Positions 20,501 through 31,200 of a stretch of DNA of 64,000 bases are shown here, in pieces. The stretch covers positions 124,001 through 188,000 of the IMG/VR virus record IMGVR_UViG_3300033273_000282. One strand, 5' to 3'. A model generated the notes under the pieces. The model was not told the DNA's origin, ran no database searches, and saw nothing but the letters and a program-made list of their open reading frames with translations. Each line of letters starts with the position of its first letter. Within the stretch, counting starts at the first letter, position 1. Both the position numbers and the translations under genes were made by a program. This DNA comes from a virus.

Positions 20501-21626
20501 TCTGGGTGGTGTTCGTGACGTTGACCAAGATACCTACATCCTTACTGAGGTAAGTCCTGGATCTGACGAGGATACCTTCGAGTTCTACAACGCTGGTTTT
20601 AACAGCCTGAGCATTGATGTTAATACCATCACGCTTAAGACTGCCAGAACAATGGACGTTGAGGGTACACTAACCCTTAATGGAACAACAGGTTTGGATA
20701 CGCTGGATGTTCAGCGTAAGTCTACTTCTATTGTCAAAGTAAGAACAACCAAGGATCTGGAGATCACTGGTGGTTTCTATCTCAAGAACCAGTTGGCTGC
20801 TGGTACCATTGCTAGCTTTGATGATGGTACTCTGGGTGCCTCTCCTGGATCCTTCAACAGCGCAGGTAATGTATATACTCCATCTCAAACATTTAGTGCT
20901 GTTGCTGGTGTATCTGAGTTTGCTGGATCTGGATCCACATTCGATGTTGTAACTAACGCTAGTGGTGGCATTACTAGCATCAGCATTGTTAGTGGCGGTT
21001 TTGTTTATGAGGTTGGTGAAATCATCACCATCCCAGGTGGTTTGCTTGGTGGTGGCGTTGGTTCTGATGTTACCTTCACTGTTGCTAGCATCAGCAACGC
21101 TGACGTTGCTCACGGTAAAGTTAGTGCTCTCCAGAGTGAACTTCGCTTTAACCTGAACGGCGACAAGCAATTCCTCAGCCTTGATTCTAATCTTACAGAA
21201 GCTCGACTTAAAGTCAACAGAGACTATGCCACTGGTGGGCAGAACTATCTGACAGTTCTGGACTCCACAGCAAAATTTGTTGAACTCAATGATGCCAGAG
21301 TGGAGGGTGGTGAGATTACCTCCTTCTCCACAACCGTAACTATCACCCAGTTTGAGAAGACTCAGTATAAGGGTGCTAAGACTTTGATCACTCTTGAGAG
21401 TGATGATGGTAAGGTACACATGTTTGAAGTAACAACCATCTGTGCCGCTAGTGGGACTGTGGCTCACGCTACCGTCACAAACTCCATCACATCCGACAAT
21501 GATTTGATGGATGCTTCAGTATCGGTTGCTGGCAACAACGTCCAGATTTCCTTGGCAAAATCGTCGCAGGCAACCTCTTCTTCGACCTTTACAGGTAGAT
21601 ATACAACTACCAAGGTCAAGGTATAA
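14448..21626 (+). CDS. Giant tail fibre with beta-helix, LamG and cupredoxin-like domains
   Basis: A 2392-residue modular protein. The N-terminal fibre-attachment domain is marked by RIKLKSSVT, then REVGLNITDKKLYV. Residues 75-280 form a DUF1565/pectate-lyase-like right-handed beta-helix (GANGKHPDTPFLTVAKAL, then IEIAAGSYVE). Residues about 441-600 are a LamG/concanavalin-type jelly roll (GSLLLDGTGDYVNY, then HLDEIRVSKGTARF), a fold that often binds carbohydrate. Residues 860-1305 hold YDG-type repeats (GGAGYAAAP, GRGSGYNAAP forms). Residues about 1315-1427 are a cupredoxin-like domain with H1365, C1413, H1416 and M1419. NLTV-type strands follow. Host-surface recognition is the likely role. 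The start is supported by the canonical N-terminal motif, although it lies inside the preceding small gene. Confidence 0.85.
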   Translation: MATRIKLKSSVTASQVPTTSDLEDREVGLNITDKKLYVNNNGTIEEVANAEPNPASVTTAMLATDITNGPGATWFVAQNGTDVTTLGGGGANGKHPDTPFLTVAKALSVAQPGDSIEIAAGSYVETFPLTIPDGVHVRGSGIRQTEIKPSGGTNDLNAFVLNGDVTVEDLTIRDFFYNSTNDTGYGFVCANNWNSERSAYIQRVTILNKGSVTSGSDPYGFQQGDAGRGAKLDGSIANSAGIEAAVLFNECTFIVPNSVGLYLTNGIRVEWLNGFIYFADEGIKGVQGATGAFGTGRTRLRLSGTSGTFAAGEEIYQLEDQFQSGTYSRSGTTVTITRNAHGLVNGDRVYADFITGTATDNFYVVGGVTTNTFTLTDSASGSTSGNVTYKKADAYGLITLNDGSYIYLSGKGEGQFTTTVEGGKTAVPNADAQADNSVKKFGTGSLLLDGTGDYVNYASEADFGFGTANFCVETWIYANALSGTQTLLDFRGSAADIAPTLRLNGGTVEYAVGGTTQISGGSLTTGTWVHIAVARFNGSTKLFVAGNQVGSTYTDTNNYGAEKGLKIGAQYDNSTNYNGHLDEIRVSKGTARFTGNFTPSSAEYGTDIFTVLLLHFNANDGATIFIDSGSAIKDIRSNGGDSATGIALVDYNQFGAELRSIASANVYGNKGVVADGNGVKLLLTAHNFAYIGAGQDFTNDGSLAAQSNEVEELNGGRVFYSSTDQKGDFRVGNVFLVDQETGNVNFSSTSTSQEAASITLSDVTGTTNIFPAYIETGNLRLAGNTVSTTSGDIIFDPAGNQDVIYNAEVVFTEGVYYDQPKSANFKTDVPGNLGFYEGQNQRRGGFNGYGVQSDTNFYLTKEQVTTVTVDTEGDGYTGGAATIDADTNPPVVCTATLTLDLQDGALKEINVTAGGDNYVSDPTVGFSAPQDAGGSTPSVSAVLFSYGDVQAITVDDGGAGYAAAPGLVIDAPGGISFDTESDISGNAIQSANHPMRNGDRVVYSQNQGAENIGLTDGTTYFVVNAVNDSIGAGVSFQLSATQGGAVIPLTASASGSGESQAINGVQATATCTLSGDAIASVTITEPGSLYDRGAGVSVQEDGSQSPTTAATLTVYIGSPLSGFIINSRGSGYNAAPTVSFTNAAVDTYGAGAAATTTIGFPLAQEPAGLTVTNAGAGYAFAPQYKLSGGNPVTEAVLSPTLDKKKGNISSVGITGFGVGYSSAPTVTFYGGAGDGARLTVNVQSLDGTITNGGTGYVAGKYQSVELEYVSGGSGAPASNATADFTVAGWTGNVTNAGSGYIDGQYDGHVMYNVPAATYTVTVITNPGAAPPDNVYVINGTTQASLNFVEGNTYRFDQSDSSNSGHPLLAGREDGGTLSTDILAVSYGTPGDAGAFTDIIVKPGTAGEVLDYICSNHSNMGGSVTIGTGAAGNYGTGLSANVTVSGGQITAIESAAQGTDYAVGDTVSVNPYAMDTSGAGSGFLWTLAANDTTISVVDNISLTGGPYEVGMILSVDVQNVGGSGSNFTYTVSKAGFVKDVDVVQGSEGYGYTAGEILYPRIDPTTTGNAFQLTVGSTTTTPVWEFTHDGSIVNSAFNVAGTKDPTYDPGTLSLGSGVPKIVMETEFGNITTDGNLTVKGNLTLGDDAAVDTITVAASTTATGDTTQTGDFSLTGDMTIDGIFTQSGGASFLEELTGTIADGTAAAPSLALNTSPTTGLFWADTDIIGISNAGVETGRIGPAAYAVGTRFQVGSSSITASPLLDANPATNLVRIGSSASGLSISSTGLIEGNGTDANIGITLQPKGTGNVTVVGGTDKDFVLNDGTSLELFKVDLDSGDANLKGGLTLNSRLEIKDYTLTNQSLATASFGEVVSFDTSGTATLFTDGSFTNVNITATGTGKGTGGQVDVTVVGGTITTVVKAISGSAGRDYVLGDTITIDPAIIGTDPAQTITITDVSGAGIDLKPQARKNVRINGTGTFVVPVGGTNDRPVADDLYVGGIRYNTTTSQFEGYNGIDFVSLGGVRDVDQDTYILTEVSPGSDEDTFEFYNAGFNSLSIDVNTITLKTARTMDVEGTLTLNGTTGLDTLDVQRKSTSIVKVRTTKDLEITGGFYLKNQLAAGTIASFDDGTLGASPGSFNSAGNVYTPSQTFSAVAGVSEFAGSGSTFDVVTNASGGITSISIVSGGFVYEVGEIITIPGGLLGGGVGSDVTFTVASISNADVAHGKVSALQSELRFNLNGDKQFLSLDSNLTEARLKVNRDYATGGQNYLTVLDSTAKFVELNDARVEGGEITSFSTTVTITQFEKTQYKGAKTLITLESDDGKVHMFEVTTICAASGTVAHATVTNSITSDNDLMDASVSVAGNNVQISLAKSSQATSSSTFTGRYTTTKVKV
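18385..18728 (+). other. Cupredoxin-like domain with complete type-1 copper ligand set (within fibre)
   Basis: The domain contains FDQSDSSNSGHPL, with the first His at residue 1365, then YICSNHSNMGG, with C1413, H1416 and M1419. The C-x2-H-x2-M loop has the spacing of amicyanin (C92, H95, M98, with H53 upstream). A type-1 copper site is inferred from the ligands; metal binding is not shown. Confidence 0.65.
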
Positions 21627-21629
21627 ATA
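21622..21629 (+). promoter_or_regulatory. T4-type late promoter TATAAATA
   Basis: TATAAATA overlaps the stop codon of the 2392-residue fibre gene and lies 28 bases before the ATG at 21650. The spacing is the same as at gp8. Confidence 0.75.
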
Positions 21630-21649
21630 ACGAAAGGTAACCTAAAACA

Positions 21650-22186
21650 ATGGCGATTAAGAACTTTTCATCGGTAGGGGGGTTTGCCGTAGGCTCAACT
21701 GAGGTGCTCAACACCGAGTTTGAACTTAAAAATATCTCAGCCATCCACATGGTTAGTGATAATTTTAGCGATGCTACAAATGACTTGTACATTGCTAAAA
21801 GGACAACCGACCCCTCGAATACAGTTCTTCGTTTGAGCCTTGATGGTAGCACTAACATTGATACCAACACGCCAGCTTTGGGACACAATAGTGTGGCGTT
21901 TATTAAGTCTAAAATCTTTGGGCAAGAGCAAAATGACAACACCTATATCCTTGCGGGTATAGATGAGTCAGTGGTTACGGTTGATGCTAGTGGGGTCCCA
22001 ACACTTCAAGCAACTTATAAAACTGTTATTCACGAGCATCTGCCTGGTACGGAAACCTGGAGTTTTACTCCAGTAGCATTCCAAATTGGTGCTGCTGCTT
22101 ACTTCAGTTATGACGTTGAGACGGTAACTAATACCTCTACTGTAAAATGGCTTGCGATGATTGAAATCACTAATGTCACAACATAA
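21650..22186 (+). CDS. Small virion-type protein of unknown function
   Basis: A 178-residue beta-rich protein with no cysteine. It starts AIKNFSSVGGFAVG and contains DLYIAKRTTDPSNTVLRLS and a C-terminal strand set ending WLAMIEITNVT. The pattern fits a structural or fibre-accessory protein. It was not recognised as a named family. It sits between two giant fibre genes behind its own late promoter, 20 bases before the 3633-residue fibre, so a connector or chaperone role for that fibre is plausible. Confidence 0.7.
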   Translation: MAIKNFSSVGGFAVGSTEVLNTEFELKNISAIHMVSDNFSDATNDLYIAKRTTDPSNTVLRLSLDGSTNIDTNTPALGHNSVAFIKSKIFGQEQNDNTYILAGIDESVVTVDASGVPTLQATYKTVIHEHLPGTETWSFTPVAFQIGAAAYFSYDVETVTNTSTVKWLAMIEITNVTT

Positions 22187-22206
22187 AGACTTCGGAGTAT
22201 CCTTAG

Positions 22207-25200
22207 ATGAGCTTAAGCCTTAATTCTTCACAGCAAAGACTTGAGGGTAGCGGTCTAGTCCCCCAGGGTCCCTGGACTTCCGCTACTTATGGTAGAGCTA
22301 ATGGTATCGTCACTGTTACTTCCGTTGCTCACAGATTAAACGATGAAGAAAGAATCTATATCAAGTTTGGCGAAGACCAACTTTTGAGAACGATTCCTGC
22401 TGGTCAGCATGAAATCAATGTAGTTGACGACGATACATTTACCATTACTGGTACTGGGCAGAACTTTATTGAGGCTGCTACTGCTTGTTCTTATCGTCTG
22501 GTAAGATCCTTTGTACTTAACGCCACCGACTCCATGGCGTTCACCGTTGGCACTGGAGCCAACGAAGATGATGCTGTCTTCATTAACAAAGGTCCTACTG
22601 GAAACATCCGTGTTGGTATTAACAACACTAACCCTGAGTTTGACCTCGACGTTGAAGGTCAGATCAGAACCACTCGATCCATCATTTCTGATACAGCGCA
22701 AATCAGAAACCTGGATGTTACCAACGAGTTTGTAACCAAGGGTCTGGATCTGCGTGGTCCTAACCTTATTAACTTTGAGGAAACTGATCCTACCGCTAGT
22801 GACTTCGGTACGATCTACTATCCTACTGCTGACAACCCTCCACGTCAGACACAGAATAATAGAATTGCTACAACCAAGTTCGTATATGACGTTGCTACTG
22901 CCGATAACGGCGGTCGTGTATACGTATCTTCGGTCCCTGGTATTGGTGATGACGAGAACGATGGTCGTTCCGCCGCTAAGCCAGTTCGTACTATTAAGAA
23001 GGCAGCACAGATTGCCTACTCCCTCCAGCAGGACACTGAAGTACCTGAGTACGTGTCCATCATTGTATCGGGTGGTGACTATGTTGAAGACAACCCAATC
23101 TCGCTGCCTTACAACTGCTCGCTGATTGGTGATAACCTTCGTCGTGTTATCCTGCGTCCTCTGAACCAGGATCGCCACATGATCAAGGCGTCCAACGAGA
23201 CGTATGCTGCTGGCGTTGTTTTCAGAGATCACCTCGACAACACTGGAACTCCAGACTGGACCTGGAAGTACGCTTACGTATTTGACGACAAACAGCGTCT
23301 GTACTACGAGCCTGAAATTGCTCCATTCTCCTTCTCTCCTGGTCTTGAGAACCAAGGTCGTAACCTTTTTGCTATCACCTTTGAGAACCATACTGGTGAT
23401 AACACAACCCTTCTCGTCGGTTATGCCGTTGAGGGTGGTTCTTCGTCCTCTAGAGGTATCATTGAATCTGTAGTATTCACTGGTCCCAATGCTTCTCCAT
23501 ATTCTTCTGGTACCATTCAGGTATTGATGAGTGACGATCAGTCAACATTCCTGTTGGCTGAAAAACTATACTATGCTGACATCTACGCCAACATCGTTAA
23601 GACAGGTGCTTCCCCATCTGACTCTCTTGACGTTGCTGACCGTGAATCTCAGAGACCAGAAACTGAGGTTATCAAGCACCAGAGATATCAGCACGTTATT
23701 AGTTCTGAGACTGAGACTCTGCGCTTTGATGGTACAGATCTTAATAATGTCATTGATACTACTGACAACAGAATTACAATCCCACTCCACAGATTGTATA
23801 CTGGTGCCAAGGTAATCTATAAAGTTCAGAATGAAGACGGCGCTCCCGTTGAGGGTCTGACTGATAACACCACTTACTTTGTTCGTGTTATCAATGACAA
23901 TACTATCGAGTTGTATGATACTTGGCTGGATGCTACAAGTCTCCAGACTACAACTGGTATTAGAAACCTGAGTGATGAAGGTAGTGGCGATGAGCACACC
24001 CTGTTCACATGTAGGGTTTCGGTCAACGACGACACTATCTACTTCCCCAACCATGGTCTGTTTACGGGCAATGGTATTTACTACCGTGCTTCTAAGGCAG
24101 GCGGTATTGGTGGTCTTAATGACAACTCTCTGATCTTTGTCTATAGAGTAGACAGCCATCACTTTAAGCTTGCTAATACTCAGGCAGATGCTACCAATAA
24201 GAACATTTCTGGTGAAGATGCTCCAGTAATTCTGCCTCTGACTTCTGAGGGTATTGGTTATCAGCGCTTTGAGAAAGCAATCAACGTTGTTGACATCTCT
24301 AGCGTAACTACTGACGTTGCTACTCAGCAAGCATACAACGGTATCATCTATGAAGTCACTGCGGCTTCTAGAGTTATTGAAGGTATTAACTTCGTTGGTC
24401 ATGACTATGAAGTCGGTCAAGAAGTACAAATCTATGGTCTTCCTTACACCGCACTGAGTTTCGGTAGCGGTGCTAGTGCTACCTATACTCAAACAGCAAA
24501 CCTGATTACAGTTACGGTCTCCAATACAGACCCAACTGTAATGAACGTTCTTTGGCCAAACCTCAAGACCCTTGGTCCTGTTGGTGGTAAGGGCGTTGGT
24601 GTTCGCATGGTCTTTGACGATGCTGGTAACACTGGACATATCAATAAGTCTTTCCACATCGCCACGTATCAAGACGGTACACTGGCTCAAACCCAGTCCG
24701 ATTTTAATGCTTATCTGGGCAGCCCATCTAACCTGGGCGCTGGTGTTGCTAGATATAATTCTTCTACTAATGAGGTTTACTTCCTCCTTAGAGCAGTAGA
24801 CTCTGCTACCAGAAGTGGTACAGTAACTGTCTTCGACAACCTTGGCGACTTCAATGGTCGTAAGTACGTTACTCATCGTATTGAGCGTGCTGACGGCTAC
24901 TCTGTTAAGTTCGTAACTAGAGGTTCTTGCTCTAGAATTGCTACGGCTCTTGACCCATCTGGTGACCAGCAGGTTTGTTCTGCTACCAACTATGCTTTGA
25001 TGTCGCTGAGGAACTCTCCTTATGCGTTCGATAAAGTAGAGTTTGGCGCTAACGTCCAAGAATCTGCTAAGCAAAGAGACGCTGCTGAGACAATCAACAA
25101 TAACCTCAGCTTCATTGCTGAGGAATCTTACGCTTATGTTAAGTCCCAGTACAACGCTGGTACTAACACAAGTTTCTCCAGAACTGGTACATACACCTGC

Positions 25201-28200
25201 TCTGGCAATGTAATGACTGTTACTTGCCCTAGAGGTTCTGCTGTATTTGCCAAGAACTCCTACGCTTTTAACTTCAGCGGTGCCACTACAGACGGTGCTT
25301 ACATCGTTGATGACTGTGAGGATCACAGAAGATTCACAATCATCCTCCCTGCTGCTAGCACGGATTCTGGTACAGTAACTATCACCATCCCTGCTCCTTG
25401 GCAGACACCAAACTCTGTTCCTCCCGTTGACAGAGCTGCTGATGGCACATCTTTGATTCTGGCTAACAAGCAACTGATTGCTCAAGAAGCAGTTGCTCGT
25501 ATGTTGATTGCTAACCCAACCTTCAACATTCCAACTGGCAACCAGGCTTGTATTGATGATGCTGTTGACTTCCTGGAAGCAATGGCATACAACCTTGCTT
25601 ACGGTGGTAACGATCAGGTCTATGATGCCGCTAAGTATTATGTTGATGGCGCTCACGTTGTAGGTGAGGAAGATGAATCTGTAGAGGTCTTCAACAACGC
25701 CAGAGACATTGCTATTCAAGTAATGCGTAACCAGACGGTTACCATCCAAGGTAGCCATGGTCTGACTCAGATTAAAGACTTTACCATCTCCCCCGACTCT
25801 GCTAACTCTGGAGTCGGTGATCGCTTCAGTGATGCTCGCAACCTGATCTACAAGAACAAAGAGTTCATTGCTGAGATCGCTGTCGGCAGATTGAATGCCA
25901 ACCTCGGATATGAGGTTGTAGATTCCAGACACATGGATGCCCACGATCTGCTGATCGCTAACCTGGACTTCATTGCTGAAGAAGCATATGCTGTTCAGTT
26001 GGCTGCCGATCCTAATCTGACCACCCCAACAGGTGATCCTCAGGATTGTATCGATGACGTTAGAGACATCCTTACCGCAGTTGCTTTCAACGTACAGCAT
26101 GGTAGCAACAACCAAGTCTGGGATGCTGCTAACCTGTATGTTGGTACACCTCACATTCAAGGTGAAGAAGCTAACTCTATTGCGATTATCAACCACGCAA
26201 GAGACATTGCTAAACTGGTAATCACCAACAGAACTCACACTAAAGTTGGTAGTCACGAATACACCCAGTCCTTCGATACCACCATCACCCACGATCAATC
26301 TGCTTCTGGTGGCGCTTACAGTTCTGCTGATTGCGCTAACGTCCAGAGCACCATTGATTCTCTGATGCTGATCGTTACCGATGCGATCACCAACCAGACT
26401 CTGAATGGTGTTACTAAGACTACCCCTGCTACCTTCTCCGTTCCAACTGGCAACCAGTCCTGTATTGATGACATCATCAATATTCTGGAAGTTGCTTCCT
26501 GGAACTTGGCTATGGGTGGCAACGACTTCACCTATGATGCTGCTAACCTGTACATCACAGGCAACCACGTCGTTGGCGAAGAGAACCACTCCATCTATGC
26601 TTTCCGTCAGGCAAGAGATATTGCCATCGAGTGTTTCCAGAATGAAGATGTAACTACTGGTGGATACACCCAACGCACTCAATTTAAGGATCTTACGATC
26701 ACTCAGGACACAGGTCTTCCAATCTGTGCTAACGTAATCGCATCACTTACTGCGTTGATGAACGTTGTTGAAGTTGCTATTGATACCCAGTCTCTGTCTT
26801 CTTTTACTAGAACGGATTCTTACGCAAACAGATGTTCTGACACTGCTGCTGCCATCACCTCTCTGACTGGTGTTGTTACAGGTGCTATTGGTAGCACTGG
26901 TAACCCTGGTAGCCTGAGTGGTGTTGTTAGAACATATCCAGTTAGCGACCAACAGTGTATTGATGACGTATATCACGTACTCCGTGCTTGGATGTACGAC
27001 ATGCGTTATGGCGGTAACTCCAAGACTATTGAAGCCGCACAGAAGTACATCCAAGGTACTAACGTTAACTACGTTACTAATGAAGTACCTCAAACTCGTG
27101 AGGTATATACAAGAGCCGAGCAACTTGCTACTCTTGCTATTCGTAACCAACTCCCTCAGGGTGAGTTCTCGCAGATTGCTCCATTCCACAACGCATCTAC
27201 AACAGTTGATAGCAACCAACCCGAGTGTGGTGCTTCTATCACCTTCCTGAATGGTCTTGCTACCATTCTGGATGACGCGCTGTCAACTGCTGGAACATCA
27301 CTTTCCAATGTTACTCTCACCGAGCCAAGCACACTCCTGAAAGATGACAGTGGACTTAAGATTGTCCCAATGTTGGCTGACAACCTTGACCTACCTGTTA
27401 TTGAGGCATCGCCTTACATCCAGAACGCATCGCTGATTTCGTTCCTGGGTGCGTCTGGTGCTGAGATCGATGGTGCTAAGGTTGCTTCTCCCAACGTTCC
27501 CCGTCCTGGTGTATTCCTCGACGGTAACGGTGTTGAGCGTTCTACTTTCCCACCTCAGGGTAAGTCGATGGTTGCCAACGCCTTCACGATCATCTCGGTC
27601 AACGGCGGTGTTGGATATAACATTCTGAACGATGGTTACACCCAGCTGGTGTCGGTCTTTGTCATCTTCGGTGGAGATGGTGTTATTGTTCAGTCTGGTG
27701 GTTATGCCTCACTGACTAACTCTGCTTCTAACTTTGGTACCCGTGCTCTGAAGGCAACTGGTTACCGTTCTGAGGCTTATGAGTTTGACGTTGGTACCGT
27801 AACCCAGATCAGAAACCAAACAGACAACAACGGTGCTCAAACTGGTCGTCAGATCATTGAGGTCGGTGGTCCTATCACCAACTTCCCTGTTGAAGACTAT
27901 ATCATCAAATTTGAAGGATTTAGAAATTCTGATCCTGCTAAGGAATACTTCGTCCTTGGTACGGAACAACTGTCTGGTTCGATCGGTACTCAGATTACCG
28001 CTAACGTTACTACTAACGACGGTCTGGGTCTTGATCTGATCAGAGAGTCCGATAGCACAAACGTGTCGTTCCAGAACGGCAACCTGGATCTGCTGAACAA
28101 TGCGGTCATCAAATTCCACAGACCTTCGATCTGTAACTCCTCCTCCCACACCTGGGAATATGTTGGTGCTGGTGATACCTATAACGCTCTGCCTCAAAAC

Positions 28201-31200
28201 GGTGGTGTTGGTATTCCTGCTAACGAAGCAGTTGAAGAAGCATACGGTCAGGTCTACACCTCTGGTACTAACGAATTCGGTGACTTCAAGGTTGGTGACT
28301 TTGTTACCATCTTCAACAGAACTGGTAGTATCAGCTTCGTTGGTACTGTTAGTATCTCCGAACTGTCTTCGATTAAGATCGTTGGTGGCTCTATCACCAT
28401 TACTGGATTCTCCGACAGTGATGAACTGGGTGGTGCTTTTGCTTCTGACTCCTTGCTGCCTACACAGGCTGCTGTTAAGGACTACATCACCAACAAACTT
28501 GGTCCATACCTGAACCAGCCATACTCAACCAACGCTGTTCCTAGCGCTCTGGTTCAGTTGACCACTAGCGGTAAGATCAACATTGAACAGATCCCCGCTC
28601 TGCGTCCTTTCAATATCACATCTGTTGCCTCTACTGCCGAGCGTCTTGCTATTGAAGATGCCAGCGCTGGTGACATCGCTATTGAAACAACTTCGACTTC
28701 TTATCAAGTTGCTCCTTCTAGCGTTGATATTGTCAATGAAGTTATCACCATTCCTTCTCACGGTCTTACCACTGGCGATATTCTGACCTACTTCCAAGGT
28801 ACCTCCAACATTGGTAACTTGGCTGATGGTGCTAACTACTATGTAATTCAACATGCTATTGGTGCTAACACCACCGACTACATCAAACTCGCTACTTCCT
28901 TGGCTGATGCTCAGGCAGGCACTGCGAGAAACCTGACTTCTCAAGGTACTGGCACCCACGTCTTCCGTACTGAAGGTGCTGCTATTTCCTACATTCTGGA
29001 AAATGACCTTGATACAATGTATGCTGCGTTTGTTCCTAACAGCGCATACGTATTCAGCAACAACTCTCTGATTATTGGTTCTCAGTCTACTGCTCAGGTA
29101 ATCGTCACCAACTACGAAGGTGGTGTCGTCAGAGACATTCTGATCGATGATCCTGGTTCTGGTTACGCTACTGCTCCTGGTATTAGCATCAGTGCTCCAC
29201 CTAGCGGTACTCAAGCAACTGCGAGTTGTACTATCACTAATGGTCAGGTAGCGTCGATCACCATTACCAACCCTGGTTCTGGTTACTACACAGCACCTAC
29301 AGTTTCTTTCACAGGTGCTCCTACAGGCGGTACAACTGCTACTGCTCAGGGCAATGCTGCTAGAATTGAAGCCAGACTTTATGTTGATCTTGCTAATAAT
29401 ATCAAGATCTCTGACATTGACTTCATTCTTGACGAAGCAAACGTCACCGTAGCCAGCGGCGTATACACCCACGATACCTTCGATATCACAATTACTGAAA
29501 CCAATCACGGATTTAGCCAAGGTGATACGGTATATCTGGAATTCACATCTGGTTCTTCGACCAGTGGTTTCTACTCTGTTGATAGTATTGTCAACGCAAA
29601 CGAGTACACGGTTGTTGCTCAGACAGCACTCCTTACCTCTGGTAACTACAACAGAAAGAGAATCGTTGACATCACCAGAGTTGTTAACACCTCTGCTTCT
29701 AACGCTCAGAACTGGACTCAGTTGTCCTCCACTAACATCGATGCTTCTAACATCGTTGCTGGTGTTATTGACCCACAGCGTTTGGCTGACACTGGTGTTG
29801 CTAACTCCTTCACCTTCCTTAGAGGTGATGCTTCCTTCCAGTATGCTGTTCAGTCGATTAAATTTACTACAGACGATGTTCTGGTTGGTGAATCTTCGAT
29901 TCAGGATAACAGCTACATTGAGAAAGTTAATATCGTTAACCCTGGTTCTGGTTATACCGTTGGTACATACCAGAACATCCCAATGGTCGGCGGTAACGTT
30001 CAGATCTCTGAGCAAGGCGTTGCTCGTGCTACCTATACCGTCGCTGACGTTGTAACTGGTGGTATTGTAGATAGCGTAAGTAACCTGTCGTTTACCCCAG
30101 GATCTTACACCCCCAGCAGCACATTTGACGTTTCTGTTTCTACCACCGATGGCGCTGGTCTCGGTGCTCAGATCAGATTCGTAACTGATGTCAACGGTGA
30201 TATCGCAGTTGATATCATTCTCGATGGTGGATCTGGATACAATGGTGGCGATACTCTTGAATTTGACGGTCCACTCTTCGGTGGTACTGTACAGCAGGGC
30301 GTAAGCGTAACTGTATCCACGTTGACTTCCAGCACAACCCTTGGTGCTATCACTAGCGTTTCGGTTGTTACTCCTGGTACTGGATACACCTCTGACTTTA
30401 CACTCACAGTTCCTAGCGAACTGGGTCAACCAGTTCAGGCAGGTAGTCTGACTGCTGTTAAGGGTACATTGTCTCGTTACTACGGTAACGCTTCGTTTGA
30501 CCTTCTCAAGGCAAACAACCTTACCCCAACAACCCTCCAGGCTGGCGGTTCGGTCTTCGGTAACTATGGTATCGCCAAGTTCCGTAAGCCAGCTGCTGAG
30601 CAAGCGCTCGCTAACCAAGACCTCGGTGGTTTCGTTATTACCACTGCTGGTGAAGTTACCATTGACCAGGGTCCTGGTTCTAAACTGAACGCTGATAAAC
30701 TGGATGGTAACGAAGGTTCCTTCTACCAGAACGCTACCAACCTTATTGAGGGTATTCTTGATCCTCAGCGCCTGGCAAACACCACCTACAACATCTCGAT
30801 CTCTGGTACAGCAGACTACGCAAACACTCTGTTCTGCGAAACAACTGCTCCATCTTCCGCTAACGCTTCCCTCGTCAGCGCTGCTAACGTAGGTACCCAG
30901 CTTGCCCTGAGATCCAACTCCGTAACTGGTATTCCTACCGATGCTGGTGGAACCAGAGCGGGTATCATGACGTTCCGTCGTTCCGCAACTGGTAACTCTG
31001 TTGCTCAGTTGGCTTTCTCTGCCACCGACAACCTGTACCTGAGAGGCAACTCTGACACTGGTACTGTATATGGTCAGTGGGCGAAGATCTGGTCTTCTGA
31101 GAACGATGGTGCTCCCGATCCTAACGATCCTCGTCGTGGCACTCTGCCTGGTCCAGATGCCGACTACCTCGATGGTAAGCAAGGTCTCTGGTATCAAGGT

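Noticed and set aside
23566-26682. A 1038-codon open frame on the minus strand inside the giant fibre
   Set aside because: It is antisense to a well-supported fibre gene. Its composition is Ser/Asn/Val-rich with no domain. The plus-strand codons rarely include TTA, CTA or TCA, which leaves the complementary frame open by chance.
28525-31197. An 890-codon minus-strand open frame
   Set aside because: Same cause: a shadow of the fibre codon use, with no ribosome site, promoter or recognisable domain.
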